Source: Qipengyuania pelagi (GTDB lineage: Bacteria; Pseudomonadota; Alphaproteobacteria; Sphingomonadales; Sphingomonadaceae). Taken from it: 64,000 bases of DNA. The position numbers and the translations under genes were made by a program. The notes under the pieces were generated by a model that was given only the letters and a program-made list of their open reading frames with translations, was not told the origin of the DNA and ran no database searches. The stretch is from the NCBI RefSeq assembly GCF_009827295.1, contig NZ_WTYD01000001.1:1612001-1676000 (forward strand). The letters run 5' to 3'. Of this stretch, positions 54,256 to 64,000 are shown piece after piece; within the stretch, counting starts at the first letter, position 1; each line of letters starts with the position of its first letter.

Positions 54256-54299
54256 GGGAGCGCTGGGGATGGAAGGGAAAAGTGCGGGATATTTGGGGA
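54256..54299 (-). promoter_or_regulatory. Five GGGA boxes at about 10-bp spacing upstream of mraZ (candidate MraZ operator)
   Basis: On the plus strand GGGA occurs at 54256, 54266, 54275, 54286 and 54296 (steps 10, 9, 11, 10), two of them within TGGGGAT. E. coli MraZ is known to bind TGGGN repeats with 10-bp period. An AT-rich tract (54305-54335, with TTGAAC and TATAGAT on the minus strand) adjoins it and may hold the promoter. The rest of the 406-base gap (54106-54511) shows no gene. Confidence 0.6.
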
Positions 54300-54511
54300 T
54301 TGACGTTCAAATACCTGTTTTATCTATATTTTTGATCGAGCCATCATTGTGCGGACGCGCCCCCTCGCGGATCGCATAATCTGCGTATAGATCGGGAAAA
54401 AAGGGCGAAATTGCGCGGTTTCCGGCCCCATTTCGCAGCGGGATGGAAGCGGTTCTCGTGAAGGCAGGACGCCGCCAAACGGCCGCTCCCGCAATTTCCC
54501 CGAACCGGGAA

Positions 54512-55336
54512 TCAGCCTTCGAAGCCGCTTTCGAGAAGGCCCGTCAGCGCCGCTTCGCGAATTTGGCGTTCGGAATGCTCTGCGCTCGCCTTGTCTTCGG
54601 CGTGTTGGCCTGCGTTATGGTCATCTTCGTCGAGGATTGCGGCGTCGGCGATCAACAGCGCACCGCCCTTACCGATCGTGCAGCGAGCCATCAGGCGCGT
54701 ATCGGACAGGGCGCATTCGGCCTCGCCCCCTGCGTCACGCGCAGCGAAAGTCCCGGATATCCGCGTTGGAACCGACAGCCCGAACGCATCGACCACCCGC
54801 TCTTCGTCGTCCTGGCTCGTGTCCATTTCCAGTTCGAGGCCCCATCGCGCCAGGATCGGAGACAGCAGCGCGACATCATGGGGGCGACGCGGATCGCCCA
54901 GCCGGTATTCGGAATGGCGCGTCAGCATGGGGTCGGCGAAAAGGATCACCCGCCCACCTTCGCGCACCCAATCGTCGAGCGCGACATTCTCTTCCGGCGA
55001 CAAAGCACGCGGCTGGGCGAGGATCAGGCGGTCCAGCGGCGCGAGCGTTTCGGGCGTCAGCACATCGAGCGGTTCGAGCGCATAATCGCGCTCCAGGAGG
55101 GCGCGCACCCAGTTCGCACCCTGATCCTGATTCAGCAGATCGGAAAACTCGACCGCCTCGTTCCAATAGATCGGCAGAGTCGACATGAGGCCCAGGCGAG
55201 GCTGCGCCATCTGCTCGCCAACCTGCTCAACCGCCGGATCGGCATCGGCGCTGGCGGAACATGCCGTGCACGCTATCAGCACCGCACCGAGCGCCAGGGC
55301 CGCCCCGCGCGATCGCGAGACGCTATTGCGGCCCAA
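54512..55336 (-). CDS. GldG-like lipoprotein (ABC-type uncharacterised domain)
   Basis: 274 aa. N-terminal signal (GAALALGAVLIACTAC) gives a lipidated Cys. The body resembles the periplasmic GldG/DUF4350 fold: LGLMSTLPIYWNEAVEFSDL, LDVLTPETLAPLDRLILAQP, DDWVREGGRVILFADPML, and GGALLIADAAILDEDDH. Start TTG 55336 is preferred: it has GGAAG upstream and overlaps its neighbour by only 14 bases, whereas ATG 55381 has no ribosome site. The role is unknown; it neighbours the dcw cluster. Confidence 0.7.
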   Translation of the reverse strand: MGRNSVSRSRGAALALGAVLIACTACSASADADPAVEQVGEQMAQPRLGLMSTLPIYWNEAVEFSDLLNQDQGANWVRALLERDYALEPLDVLTPETLAPLDRLILAQPRALSPEENVALDDWVREGGRVILFADPMLTRHSEYRLGDPRRPHDVALLSPILARWGLELEMDTSQDDEERVVDAFGLSVPTRISGTFAARDAGGEAECALSDTRLMARCTIGKGGALLIADAAILDEDDHNAGQHAEDKASAEHSERQIREAALTGLLESGFEG

Positions 55337-55727
55337 GATCGTCGCTTCCGCCCCGTTCCGGCAGGATCGGCGCTTCGCCATCGGGGGCCGGTTGCGGCGT
55401 CGGGCTGGCGGGAAGATCGGGAACGACGCCCGCATCGACCAGCGGATCGGATCGGCTTGGCGTGGCAGCGGGCTGGTTGGTGGACACCGCTTCGGGAACC
55501 GAGGTCCGCTCGGTTTCGGCGGCGCGGCTTTCGATCAGATCGACCAGCCCGACCAGCAACAGCGTTCCGGCAAGCCCGGCAAGGCCCACCTGGAGCCTTT
55601 GCGCCGTCTGCCCGCGCGTCCCGCCGAGCGGTACGCTGGCCGAAGCGGCCGAGAAACCGGCGGCCGAAGGATCGGACACGCTATCGGCGGGGCGGGCTTT
55701 GCGTCGGGGATCGAACAGGCGAGCCAT
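55323..55727 (-). CDS. Small single-pass membrane protein paired with the GldG-like lipoprotein
   Basis: 134 aa. Basic cytoplasmic N terminus (MARLFDPRRKARPAD), one membrane helix at about 47-66 (VGLAGLAGTLLLVGLVDLI), and a Pro/Ala-rich periplasmic tail. Overlaps the lipoprotein gene, so the two are probably co-translated. No family recognised. ATG 55727 chosen; an in-frame start nine codons upstream is possible. Confidence 0.65.
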   Translation of the reverse strand: MARLFDPRRKARPADSVSDPSAAGFSAASASVPLGGTRGQTAQRLQVGLAGLAGTLLLVGLVDLIESRAAETERTSVPEAVSTNQPAATPSRSDPLVDAGVVPDLPASPTPQPAPDGEAPILPERGGSDDLGPQ

Positions 55728-55793
55728 CGGGCCAATTAGGATGCGAGGCGCCATCGGGTCAATCGCCTTGACGCCAAGGATCGCCCAGAAGGG

Positions 55794-56810
55794 TCAGGCC
55801 GCCCCTTCCAGCCAGTCGAACACCGGCAGGTCCTTGGAACGCAGCCAATCGGCGTTGTAGAGCGTCGAGAGGTAGCGGAAACCCGTATCGCACAGGATCG
55901 TCGCGACGCGCGGATCCTCGTGACCCTGCGCTTTCAACTGGCGGCCCAGCGCCACCGCGCCCGCCACGTTGATGCCGCTCGACAGGCCGAGGCAGAGCCC
56001 CTCTTCGCGCAGCAGGCGGCGGACCCATTCGAGGCCTTCCTCGTCCGAAATGCGGAACTGGGTGTCGATCGGCGCGCCTTCGAGATTGCCGGTTATGCGC
56101 CCCTGCCCGATCCCTTCCGCAACCGAGGACCCTTCCGATTTCAGCTCGCCATGCGCGTAGTAATCGTAGAGCGCGGCGCCATGCGGATCGGTCAGCGCGA
56201 TCGTGACGGTCTCGTCGAATTGCTTGAGGCCCATGCCGACGCCCGCGATCGTGCCGCCCGTGCCGGCAGCGCAGGTGAAGCCGTCGATCCGGCCCTCCAT
56301 CTGCTCCCACAATTCCTTCGCCGTACCCTCGATATGGGCCTTGCGGTTGGCGGTGTTGTCGAACTGGTTAGCCCAGATCGCGCCTTCAGTCTCTTCGGCG
56401 AGACGGCGGCTGGTGTGAACGAAATGGTTGGCGTCGGAATATTTCGTCGGGGGTACGGTGACCAGCTCCGCGCCCAGAGCGCGCAGCGTGTCCATCTTCT
56501 CCTTCGACTGGTTGTCCGGCATGACGATGATCGTGCGATAGCCGAGCGCATTGGCGACAAGCGCGATGCCGATCCCGGTATTGCCCGCCGTGCCTTCTAC
56601 CACCGTTCCACCCGGCTTTAATTCGCCGCGCGCCTCGGCATCGCGGACGATATAGAGCGCGGCGCGATCCTTCACGCTCGCGCCCGGATTGGCGAATTCG
56701 CATTTGCCGAAAATGTCGCAACCGGCAGCCTCGCTCGGCCCGGCGAGGCGGACGAGCGGCGTGTTGCCGATGAGATCGAGCGTATCGGCTCGTAGGGGAA
56801 TGGCAGTCAT
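55794..56810 (-). CDS. cysK: Cysteine synthase A
   Basis: O-acetylserine sulfhydrylase: makes cysteine from O-acetylserine and sulfide. 338 aa. Motifs: DLIGNTPLVRL, the PLP lysine in NPGASVKDRAALYI, EGTAGNTGIGIALVA, MPDNQSKEKMDTLRALGAEL and AGTGGTIAGVG. Completes the sulfur assimilation route encoded by the cysI/cysH operon at 22.8-26.7 kb. Confidence 0.94.
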   Translation of the reverse strand: MTAIPLRADTLDLIGNTPLVRLAGPSEAAGCDIFGKCEFANPGASVKDRAALYIVRDAEARGELKPGGTVVEGTAGNTGIGIALVANALGYRTIIVMPDNQSKEKMDTLRALGAELVTVPPTKYSDANHFVHTSRRLAEETEGAIWANQFDNTANRKAHIEGTAKELWEQMEGRIDGFTCAAGTGGTIAGVGMGLKQFDETVTIALTDPHGAALYDYYAHGELKSEGSSVAEGIGQGRITGNLEGAPIDTQFRISDEEGLEWVRRLLREEGLCLGLSSGINVAGAVALGRQLKAQGHEDPRVATILCDTGFRYLSTLYNADWLRSKDLPVFDWLEGAA

Positions 56811-56881
56811 ACCGAAGACGTAGGCAGTCGCTCCGGCGGTCGCAAACTAGATGCGCTTGCAGGCCGCAAAGCGATCCGCAA

Positions 56882-57199
56882 TCAGTCTTCCGCCGCGATC
56901 GTCACCTTGAGACCGTCGAGATCGCCGGTGAAGGGGATCTGGCAGCCGAGGCGTGAATTGGCGTCTCGATGATCGGAGGATTCGAGCAGATCGTCCTCGT
57001 CCTCGCTCATCGCGGGCAGCTTGTCCTGGAAGGCCGGATCGATATGGACGTGGCAGGTCGCGCACGAACAGCAGCCGCCGCACAGCGCCAGCAGCTCGTC
57101 GAAGCCGTTGTCGCGGATCGCTTCCATGACGGTCAGCCCGTCCGCGACGTCGATCTCGGATGTCTCGCCTTCGCGGGTGGTTACGATCAGCTTGGGCAT
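56882..57199 (-). CDS. Adrenodoxin-type [2Fe-2S] ferredoxin
   Basis: 105 aa. Cluster ligands lie in [15 protein letters not shown] (C-x5-C-x2-C) with the last Cys in SRLGCQIPF. Adrenodoxin-type marks are [17 protein letters not shown] and [11 protein letters not shown]. Carries electrons to P450s, Fe-S assembly or, possibly, sulfite reductase, which lacks a CysJ partner here. That link is inference. Confidence 0.92.
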   Translation of the reverse strand: MPKLIVTTREGETSEIDVADGLTVMEAIRDNGFDELLALCGGCCSCATCHVHIDPAFQDKLPAMSEDEDDLLESSDHRDANSRLGCQIPFTGDLDGLKVTIAAED

Positions 57200-57284
57200 T
57201 GTCGCGGCCTCGTTCCTGTGGTTTGCCAGTCGTCGCGCTGCTAGGGCGCGAGCCGACATTTGGCAAGGAGCGTGGCGCGCCGGC

Positions 57285-57902
57285 ATGGGACTGACCGCGG
57301 AGCAATTACGGGACGGGATCGACGCGGTCGTGGCGCGGGAGCCGCGCGTAGCCGCTGCGCTCGCCAAGGCAGGCTATCCCGAACCGCGCCTGCGCGACAC
57401 CGGCTACAAGACGCTGCTGCGCACGATCGTCGGCCAGCAGGTCTCGGTCGCCGCGGCGGCATCGGTGTGGACCAGGCTGGAAGCCGAACTGGGTGAGGAT
57501 TTCACCCCCGCCTGCCTGCTCGAACGCGATTTCGACACGTTGCGGGCCTGCGGCCTGTCCCGCCAGAAACAGGGCTATGCCCGATCGCTCTGCGAACTGG
57601 TCGCGGAAGGGGAGCTGGATTTCGAAAGCCTGCCCGCCGATGACGAGGCGGCGATCGCGGAGCTGACCAGGATCAAGGGGATCGGGCGCTGGTCGGCGGA
57701 AATCTATCTTCTGTTTGCCGAAGGACGCCCCGATATCTGGCCTGCGGGCGATCTCGCCGTGCAGGTGGGCTTGGGCAAACTGCTCGGCCTCGCCGAACGC
57801 CCGAGCGAGAAAGAAACCCGCGCGCTGGCCGAGCACTGGCGCCCGCATCGCGGGGCGATGGCCATCTTCACCTGGCATATCTACAATAATCCGGCGCTAT
57901 AG
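57285..57902 (+). CDS. DNA-3-methyladenine glycosylase (AlkA/HhH-GPD)
   Basis: 205 aa base-excision repair enzyme for alkylated purines. Motifs: [19 protein letters not shown], the helix-hairpin-helix [21 protein letters not shown] and the catalytic Asp in [13 protein letters not shown]. Lacks the N-terminal domain of E. coli AlkA, as in the short AlkA group. AAGGAG lies about 14 bases upstream of ATG 57285. Confidence 0.9.
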   Translation: MGLTAEQLRDGIDAVVAREPRVAAALAKAGYPEPRLRDTGYKTLLRTIVGQQVSVAAAASVWTRLEAELGEDFTPACLLERDFDTLRACGLSRQKQGYARSLCELVAEGELDFESLPADDEAAIAELTRIKGIGRWSAEIYLLFAEGRPDIWPAGDLAVQVGLGKLLGLAERPSEKETRALAEHWRPHRGAMAIFTWHIYNNPAL

Positions 57903-57925
57903 GCCGAAAACGGGAGAGACACGAC

Positions 57926-58729
57926 ATGGCGGACCGCAAGGCCATCTTTATCAGCGGCGGGGGCTCCGGCATCGGCCGCGCGATCGCGATCCGCTTCGGG
58001 CGCGAGGGCTGGTTCGTCGGCCTCGGCGATATCGACGCGCATGGCATGGCCGTGACCGAGGATTTCCTCCCCGGCGGTTATTCCTACACTCACAAGCTCG
58101 ATGTCCGCGACCGCGCGGCGTGGGACGATGCGCTGAACGGCTTCGCCATGGCGGCGGGCGGCCGGATCGACGTAGTCGTGAACAATGCGGGCATTCCGCT
58201 CGGCGGCGCATTGATGGAGAATGCGACCGACGAGATCGAGCGCTGCCTCGACATCAACCTAAAGGGCGTATTGTTCGGGGCGCAGGCGGCCTATCCGCAT
58301 TTGAAGAAGACGGCGCCGGGTTCCTGCCTGCTCAACACCGCCAGCGCTGCGGGCATTTACGGGACGCCGGGTGCCAGCGTCTATTCCGCGACGAAGTTCG
58401 GCGTGCGCGGCATCACCGAAAGCCTCGACGGAGAATGGGCGGCGGACGGGATCGCGGTCCGCTCGCTCTGCCCCAGCTTCATCGATACCCCCCTGCTCGA
58501 CAAGAACCCCAATGCGGGGTCCAATCAGGACATCCGCCAACGCGTGACCGATGCCGGACTGGAAATCACGCCGGTCGAGGATGTGGCCGAAGCGGCATGG
58601 GCGGCAGTGCATGGCGACCGATTGCACACGCTGGTCGGCAAGACCGCCAAAAGGCTCGGCTTCGCCAGCCGCTGGCTACCGGGCAAACTGCGCAAGCAGA
58701 CCCGTGCGAGCGCCAGAGCCTTGGGCTAA
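57926..58729 (+). CDS. Short-chain dehydrogenase/reductase
   Basis: 267 aa classical SDR. Cofactor loop SGGGSGIGRAIAIRFG, VVNNAGIPLGG, catalytic Ser in LNTASAAGIYG and Y-x3-K in YSATKFGVRG. GDIDAH after strand 2 favours NAD. Substrate unknown. 23 bases after the glycosylase gene. Confidence 0.92.
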   Translation: MADRKAIFISGGGSGIGRAIAIRFGREGWFVGLGDIDAHGMAVTEDFLPGGYSYTHKLDVRDRAAWDDALNGFAMAAGGRIDVVVNNAGIPLGGALMENATDEIERCLDINLKGVLFGAQAAYPHLKKTAPGSCLLNTASAAGIYGTPGASVYSATKFGVRGITESLDGEWAADGIAVRSLCPSFIDTPLLDKNPNAGSNQDIRQRVTDAGLEITPVEDVAEAAWAAVHGDRLHTLVGKTAKRLGFASRWLPGKLRKQTRASARALG

Positions 58730-58744
58730 GCTTTCAGCTAGGCG

Positions 58745-59035
58745 TTAGAGCAAGCTTCCGATCGCCTTCGCCATCTTCATGTCCTTCAGGGACAATCCGC
58801 CCGCGTCATGCGTGGTCAGCGTGACGTCCACCTTGTTGTAGACGTTGAACCATTCGGGATGGTGGTCGCGCTTCTCCGCGATCAGGGCGACACGCGCCAT
58901 GAAGGCGAAGGCTTCGGAGAAATCGGCGAATTCGAAGCTGCGCTCGATCGCCTTGCCTTCGCGCGCCAGCGACCATTCGGGCAAAGCGCGCATCCAGCTG
59001 TCGCGTTCTTCCTGGTTCAATTCCTCGACCGGCAT
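58745..59035 (-). CDS. phhB: 4a-hydroxytetrahydrobiopterin dehydratase
   Basis: 96 aa PCD/DCoH-type dehydratase recycling the pterin cofactor of aromatic hydroxylases. The signature [20 protein letters not shown] with catalytic histidines is present, and [20 protein letters not shown] precedes it. ATG 59035 ([11 protein letters not shown]) chosen. Divergent from ccmA with 52 bases between. Confidence 0.95.
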   Translation of the reverse strand: MPVEELNQEERDSWMRALPEWSLAREGKAIERSFEFADFSEAFAFMARVALIAEKRDHHPEWFNVYNKVDVTLTTHDAGGLSLKDMKMAKAIGSLL

Positions 59036-59087
59036 GATCTGCTCCTGCGCTTGTGGGGTGCCCGCCTTTTGCCTATCGCTGCCCCCC

Positions 59088-59708
59088 ATGCAAGGGGCGG
59101 GTCTCACGGCGCGGGAGCTTTATTGCCGCAGGGGCGACCGGCCGCTGTTCGGCGCACTCGACCTCGCTCTGAAACCCGGCGAGGCGCTGCATCTGGTGGG
59201 GCCGAACGGGATCGGAAAATCGAGCCTGATCGAAATCCTCGCCGGGCTGAGGCGACCGTCCGATTTCCTGTCGGCGGGCGGCGCGAAACCGGCGCGTGGT
59301 TCGGTCGGATGGTGCGGCACGATCGGCCTGCTCGACGCGAGACTCGCGCTGGACGAGACCGTCACGCTGGAACGCGCGCTCGCTTTCTGGGCCGCGCTCG
59401 ACGGATCGGCGGCATCGACGGCGGATCATGCGTGCACTCTGGGGATCGAACCGCTGATGGATGTCCCGGTCCGCTATCTTTCGACCGGGCAGCGCAAACG
59501 CGCAGGCATCGCGCGCCTGCTCGGCCAGAACGCCGACCACTGGTTGCTGGACGAGCCGCTGAACGGGCTCGACACCGAAAGCATCGGAGTGATCGAAACC
59601 CTCATCGCCGCGCGCAGAGCCGCAGGAGGCGTCGTGGTGGTCGCGTCGCATCAGCCGATCGCCATGCCGGGTGCCGTCACGCTGGATCTGAGGGACCACC
59701 CATGGTGA
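59088..59708 (+). CDS. ccmA: Heme exporter ATP-binding protein CcmA
   Basis: 206 aa ABC ATPase of cytochrome c maturation; drives release of holoCcmE with CcmBCD. Walker [11 protein letters not shown], signature [15 protein letters not shown], Walker [13 protein letters not shown] and the switch His in VVASHQP. ATG 59088 chosen. Overlaps ccmB by seven bases. ccmC onward is not in this window. Confidence 0.93.
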   Translation: MQGAGLTARELYCRRGDRPLFGALDLALKPGEALHLVGPNGIGKSSLIEILAGLRRPSDFLSAGGAKPARGSVGWCGTIGLLDARLALDETVTLERALAFWAALDGSAASTADHACTLGIEPLMDVPVRYLSTGQRKRAGIARLLGQNADHWLLDEPLNGLDTESIGVIETLIAARRAAGGVVVVASHQPIAMPGAVTLDLRDHPW

Positions 59709-60358
59709 TCGTCACGCTGCTGCGCCGCGATCTCGCCACGCTCCTACCCGGTGGGAGGCGCGGCGGCACGCTGCTGCCGCTGCTGTTCTTCCTTGCCGTG
59801 GCGATGCTCTATCCCTTCGCGGTCGGCCCCGAACCGCAGCTGTTGGCGCGCACCGGGGGGGGCGTCGTCTGGATCGCGGCGCTGCTGGCGGCGATCCTTC
59901 CGCTGGAACGGCTGGTCGCGGGCGATCTGGAAGCGGGGGTGTTCGATCAATTAGCGCTGCGCGGGATCAGCGAGGAATGGGCCATGGCCAGTCGGCTGAT
60001 CGCCCATTGGCTCGCCTTCGGCCCGCTGCTCCTGCTCGCCACCCTGCCCGCCGCCGCCCTGCTCGGCCTGTCGGGCGCGACGGTGAGAACCCTTCTGCTC
60101 GGCCTGCTAGCCGGAACCCCCGGCCTCGCCGCGATCGGCCTCGCCATCGCGGCGCTGACCGCGGCCCTGCGCGGCGGCGCGGCGCTCGCCGGACTGATGG
60201 TCATCCCGCTCGCGATCCCGATCCTGATCTTCGGCGCGGGGGCCCTGTCACGCCCCGACAGCGCGGGCCTCGCCCTGACCGGCGCGATCAGCCTGGGTCT
60301 GTGCGCGGTGACGCCCTTCGTCGCGGGCGCGGCAGTCAGAGCAGCCCGCGAAGGGTGA
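59702..60358 (+). CDS. ccmB: Heme exporter permease CcmB
   Basis: 218 aa with six hydrophobic helices. N-terminal LRRDLATLLPGGRRGGTLLP, then WIAALLAAILPLERLVAGDLEAGVFDQLAL and VIPLAIPILIFGAGA are family-typical. Partner of CcmA; the stop is four bases from the convergent map stop. Confidence 0.93.
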   Translation: MVIVTLLRRDLATLLPGGRRGGTLLPLLFFLAVAMLYPFAVGPEPQLLARTGGGVVWIAALLAAILPLERLVAGDLEAGVFDQLALRGISEEWAMASRLIAHWLAFGPLLLLATLPAAALLGLSGATVRTLLLGLLAGTPGLAAIGLAIAALTAALRGGAALAGLMVIPLAIPILIFGAGALSRPDSAGLALTGAISLGLCAVTPFVAGAAVRAAREG

Positions 60359-60362
60359 CCGT

Positions 60363-61187
60363 TCAATAAGGCGGCTTGTCGAGGCCCTTGGGGCTGCCGG
60401 TGAAGATCTCGTTCCCGGTCTCGGTGATGCCGATCGAATGCTCGAACTGGGCGCTCAGCGATTTGTCGCGGGTCACGGCGGTCCAGCCGTCGTTCAACAC
60501 TTTGGCGTGCGGGCGACCGCCATTGATCATCGGTTCGATGGTGAAGAACATGCCCGGCTTCAAGACAGGCCCCGTCCCCGCCTTCGCCGCGTGGATGACT
60601 TCCGGCGCATCGTGGAAAAGGCGGCCGAGGCCGTGGCCGCAGAATTCGCGCACCACGCCATAGCGATACTGGCGCGCATGGGCTTCGATCGCGGCGCCGA
60701 TATCGCCGACCCGCGCGCCGGGCTGTGCCGCCTCGATACCCAGCATCAGGCATTCATAGGTCACTTCGACCAGGCGCTTCGCCTTCAGCGACGGTTCGCC
60801 TGCGAAGAACATCCGGCTGGTGTCCCCGTGCCACCCGTCGAGCAGCGGGGTCACGTCGATATTGAGGATGTCCCCGTCCTTGAGCGGCTTTTCGCCCGGA
60901 ATGCCGTGGCACACGACGTGGTTGATCGAGATGCAGCTGCTGTGGGTATAACCGCGATAGCCGAGCGTGGCGGGCACCGCGCCGCCATCGAGCATCAGTT
61001 CGCGGATCTTGTCGTCGATCGCCGCGGTCGTCACCCCCGGCTCGACCATCGGGGCCACTTCGTCGAGGATCTGCGCCGCCAGCCGCCCGGCCTTGCGCAT
61101 CCCTTCGAAGCCCTCCTCGCCATGCAGCTTGATGGTGCCGTCGCGATAGACGGTCTCTCTGCCGTCGATTTGCTGGTATTCGGTCAT
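60363..61187 (-). CDS. map: Methionine aminopeptidase, type I
   Basis: 274 aa. Removes initiator Met. Metal ligands: Asp in NIDVTPLLDGWHGDTSRM, His in EFCGHGLGRLFHDAP, Glu in FTIEPMINGG and in AQFEHSIGIT. An extra N-terminal 20 residues (YQQIDGRETVYRDGTI) is typical of alphaproteobacterial enzymes. ATG 61187. Confidence 0.96.
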   Translation of the reverse strand: MTEYQQIDGRETVYRDGTIKLHGEEGFEGMRKAGRLAAQILDEVAPMVEPGVTTAAIDDKIRELMLDGGAVPATLGYRGYTHSSCISINHVVCHGIPGEKPLKDGDILNIDVTPLLDGWHGDTSRMFFAGEPSLKAKRLVEVTYECLMLGIEAAQPGARVGDIGAAIEAHARQYRYGVVREFCGHGLGRLFHDAPEVIHAAKAGTGPVLKPGMFFTIEPMINGGRPHAKVLNDGWTAVTRDKSLSAQFEHSIGITETGNEIFTGSPKGLDKPPY

Positions 61188-61204
61188 GGCGCGCGATGTA
61201 GCGA

Positions 61205-62047
61205 TCAATCCGCCGAATTGCGAGGCTGCTTCTGCGGCGCCCTGCTGAACGCCGCGACGTAATCGGGCTTGACCGCATCGATCACCGCCGAATCGACCGG
61301 GAAGGTGAACTCGTAAGACCCCTCGGCATAAGGTCCGGCGACATAGGGACCGATAAGGATGCCGATGCGATCGAACGTTTCCCGATTGCCCGATCCCAGC
61401 AGCACCGTCACCTCGCGCGGTTCGGGACAGGTGCTGAAACCGTCGGTCGATGCGGGGTCCACCGGCTCCCCGCGCCGCTCGGCCCGCTCGGCGTCGAGAG
61501 CGTCGCAGAATTCGCCCCACAGCGCCGTCTTGAACGCGGAAGGGCTGCGAAACAGGTCGAGCGGAGCGCGCGCCGTGCCCGCCTTCCTGTCCCACACCAA
61601 ACTGTCATACCCGTAATTGGGATGCGCGCCGCCGGTATAGGAATAGATCAGCGCCGAAAGGCTCAACCAGTCGGTAATATCGGCGACCGTCTTCCACTCC
61701 TTTTCCGCGCTGTGGGTGCGGAATTCCCATCCGTCGCCGCGCGCGGCGGCCTGATCCTCCGCCGCCATCGCCTGTGCCTCGTCGAGCGCGGACTGCGCCT
61801 CGCGCTCGAACCGCGCGGCCAGTGCGGGAATGGCATTTGCCGCGGCAGGCCAGGTATGGCTGAATTCGATCCGCTCGTTCTCCAGCTTTAGAGCACCGGG
61901 TTCCGCATCGACGGTTCGCGGCGTCTCATGGGTATCGCGCGCGGACTCGGTTTTCACGCCGACCTTGGCTTCGTATTCCTGCGCTTCGCTACAGGCGCTG
62001 GCGGCCACCACGCTCGACAGCAGGACCGGAATCAGGAACAGGCGCAT
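61205..62047 (-). CDS. DUF3298-family lipoprotein
   Basis: 280 aa. Signal and lipobox VVAASAC give a lipidated Cys19. The C-terminal 200 residues carry the DUF4163/DUF3298 pattern: LSALIYSYTGGAHPNYGYDS, ARAPLDLFR and a beta-rich end FDRIGILIGPYVAGPYAEGS. Related to RsiV-type lysozyme-binding domains, but without an anti-sigma segment. Envelope function unknown. Confidence 0.85.
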   Translation of the reverse strand: MRLFLIPVLLSSVVAASACSEAQEYEAKVGVKTESARDTHETPRTVDAEPGALKLENERIEFSHTWPAAANAIPALAARFEREAQSALDEAQAMAAEDQAAARGDGWEFRTHSAEKEWKTVADITDWLSLSALIYSYTGGAHPNYGYDSLVWDRKAGTARAPLDLFRSPSAFKTALWGEFCDALDAERAERRGEPVDPASTDGFSTCPEPREVTVLLGSGNRETFDRIGILIGPYVAGPYAEGSYEFTFPVDSAVIDAVKPDYVAAFSRAPQKQPRNSAD

Positions 62048-62093
62048 CGGGGTTGGGTTTCCTGTGCGAGCATTGACGTGAGGGATTGAGAAT

Positions 62094-63503
<1,410 letters not shown>

Positions 63504-63523
63504 GCCCCAACTTCGACCGGACC

Positions 63524-63569
63524 GGTCCCGGATCTGACCCGATCCGGGACCCGTGGCATTGCAGCCACG
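63524..63569 (+). terminator. Two hairpins after the aminopeptidase gene
   Basis: GGTCCCGGATC (63524-63534) pairs with 63541-63551 (11 bp), and CGTGGC (63552-63557) pairs with GCCACG (63564-63569). No T tract. They occupy the 154-base gap before the last gene. Confidence 0.55.
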
Positions 63570-63657
63570 CTCGATCCCGCGCCCGAACTTGCGAGCCGCG
63601 CCGCTCCCGGCTAAGCGCGCGGGATTCACCCTTTCGACGAGAACGAACGCCCATCCC

Positions 63658-64000
63658 GTGAGCAGGCCCGCAGACTACACGCTTCCCACCAAAACGGTCG
63701 GCCTGACCGGTCCGGTGCGCAAGCCCGCACCCGGGACCCTGCCCCTGCGCGGCGATCTGGCGCATATCGCGCTGGCCGGTCAGTATCTTGCCACGCAATA
63801 TGTCATCCCCCTGTGCCGCGAAGTCGGCCCCGATGGCGCGCATCTGCGGCTCGCCATGCGTGACGATGCGGAGATGGGGGCCGAGATTACCGCCGGGACC
63901 ACCGTCGAACTGCTCGATTGCGCGGGCGACTGGGCCTGGATCGCCTGCGGCCCCGAAGGGCCGAGCGGCTATGTCCGGTTGAGCGTCCTCGCTCCTTCGG
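63658..64000 (+). CDS. SH3-domain protein, probably NlpC/P60 hydrolase (3' end outside window)
   Basis: Open frame from GTG 63658 to the window end, 114 residues visible. Residues 60-112 look like a bacterial SH3 domain (LAMRDDAEMGAEITAGTTVE, WAWIACGPEGPSGYV). In sphingomonads the gene after this aminopeptidase is often a C40 (NlpC/P60) peptidase with N-terminal SH3 domains; the catalytic domain is beyond the window, so this is inference. Confidence 0.65.
   Translation, partial: MSRPADYTLPTKTVGLTGPVRKPAPGTLPLRGDLAHIALAGQYLATQYVIPLCREVGPDGAHLRLAMRDDAEMGAEITAGTTVELLDCAGDWAWIACGPEGPSGYVRLSVLAPS

Noticed and set aside
54056..54310. Minus-strand 84-codon frame upstream of mraZ
   Set aside because: Overlaps mraZ and the GGGA boxes and has no ribosome site or family resemblance.
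54106..54511. RNase P RNA gene in the gap upstream of mraZ
   Set aside because: rnpB can lie near mraZ in alphaproteobacteria, but I see none of its conserved core segments here.

Overview
This window is a single contiguous, gene-dense, GC-rich alphaproteobacterial chromosome segment. The gene content and order suggest Sphingomonadales, most likely Erythrobacteraceae. The pointers are a lipoprotein-lysA pair, a serC-serA-hisZ...purA run, a sulfite-reductase cluster flanked by DUF2849 and DUF934 genes, an AKR gene with a TTG start, and a complete mraZ-to-ftsZ dcw cluster. I see no rRNA, insertion sequence, prophage or CRISPR array. Taxonomy is inferred from gene content only.

Layout. 1-2.3 kb: tail of a small lipoprotein gene, lysA, and a CysG N-terminal-type siroheme gene. 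2.3-5.3 kb (minus): a winged-helix regulator, an L,D-transpeptidase and purA. 5.4-7.5 kb (plus): an aldo/keto reductase, then a two-gene cassette of a papain-like (C70/AvrRpt2-type) cysteine protease and an unknown partner, sitting between purA and hisZ. 7.5-11.5 kb (minus): hisZ, serA and serC, with a two-hairpin leader in front of serC. 11.7-18 kb: GT4 glycosyltransferase, rarA, an RNase-H-fold gene, tRNA-Thr, an FAD oxidoreductase, a DUF1499 gene and queF. 18-26.7 kb (plus): a Pro-rich membrane protein, then sulfur genes (mercaptopyruvate sulfurtransferase, metC, cobA, DUF2849, cysI, DUF934, cysH) with an mscS-type channel among them. 26.8-29.9 kb (minus): epimerase, proB, obgE. 29.9-30.4 kb: 397 gene-free bases filled with hairpin repeats, then tRNA-Ala. 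30.4-35 kb (minus): a poly-Pro lipoprotein, a Bax-inhibitor-1 family protein behind a sigma32-like promoter, a YbjN protein and a TPR/SPOR protein. 35.1-54.1 kb (minus): the dcw cluster in the order mraZ, rsmH, ftsL, ftsI, murE, murF, mraY, murD, ftsW, murG, murC, murB, ddl, ftsQ, ftsA, ftsZ. 54.5-64 kb: a GldG-like lipoprotein pair, cysK, a 2Fe-2S ferredoxin, an AlkA-type glycosylase, an SDR, phhB, ccmAB, map, a DUF3298 lipoprotein, an M17 aminopeptidase and the start of an SH3-containing hydrolase.

How the genes work together. Sulfur assimilation is spread across the window. CysH makes sulfite, CysI reduces it, CobA and the CysG-N protein make siroheme, CysK makes cysteine and MetC handles cystathionine. 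No flavoprotein CysJ is present, so CysI probably takes electrons from a ferredoxin. The dcw cluster encodes nearly all cytoplasmic peptidoglycan precursor steps plus the divisome core. It is stitched together by four-base stop/start overlaps, several with GTG starts.

Most worth a second look: the protease/partner cassette with two strong hairpins in front of it; a four-copy composite double-hairpin repeat located 3' of both tRNA genes; five GGGA boxes at about 10-bp spacing upstream of mraZ; a perfect sigma54-type motif upstream of ftsZ; a sigma32-type promoter upstream of the Bax-inhibitor-1 gene; and a low-GC patch inside murD.
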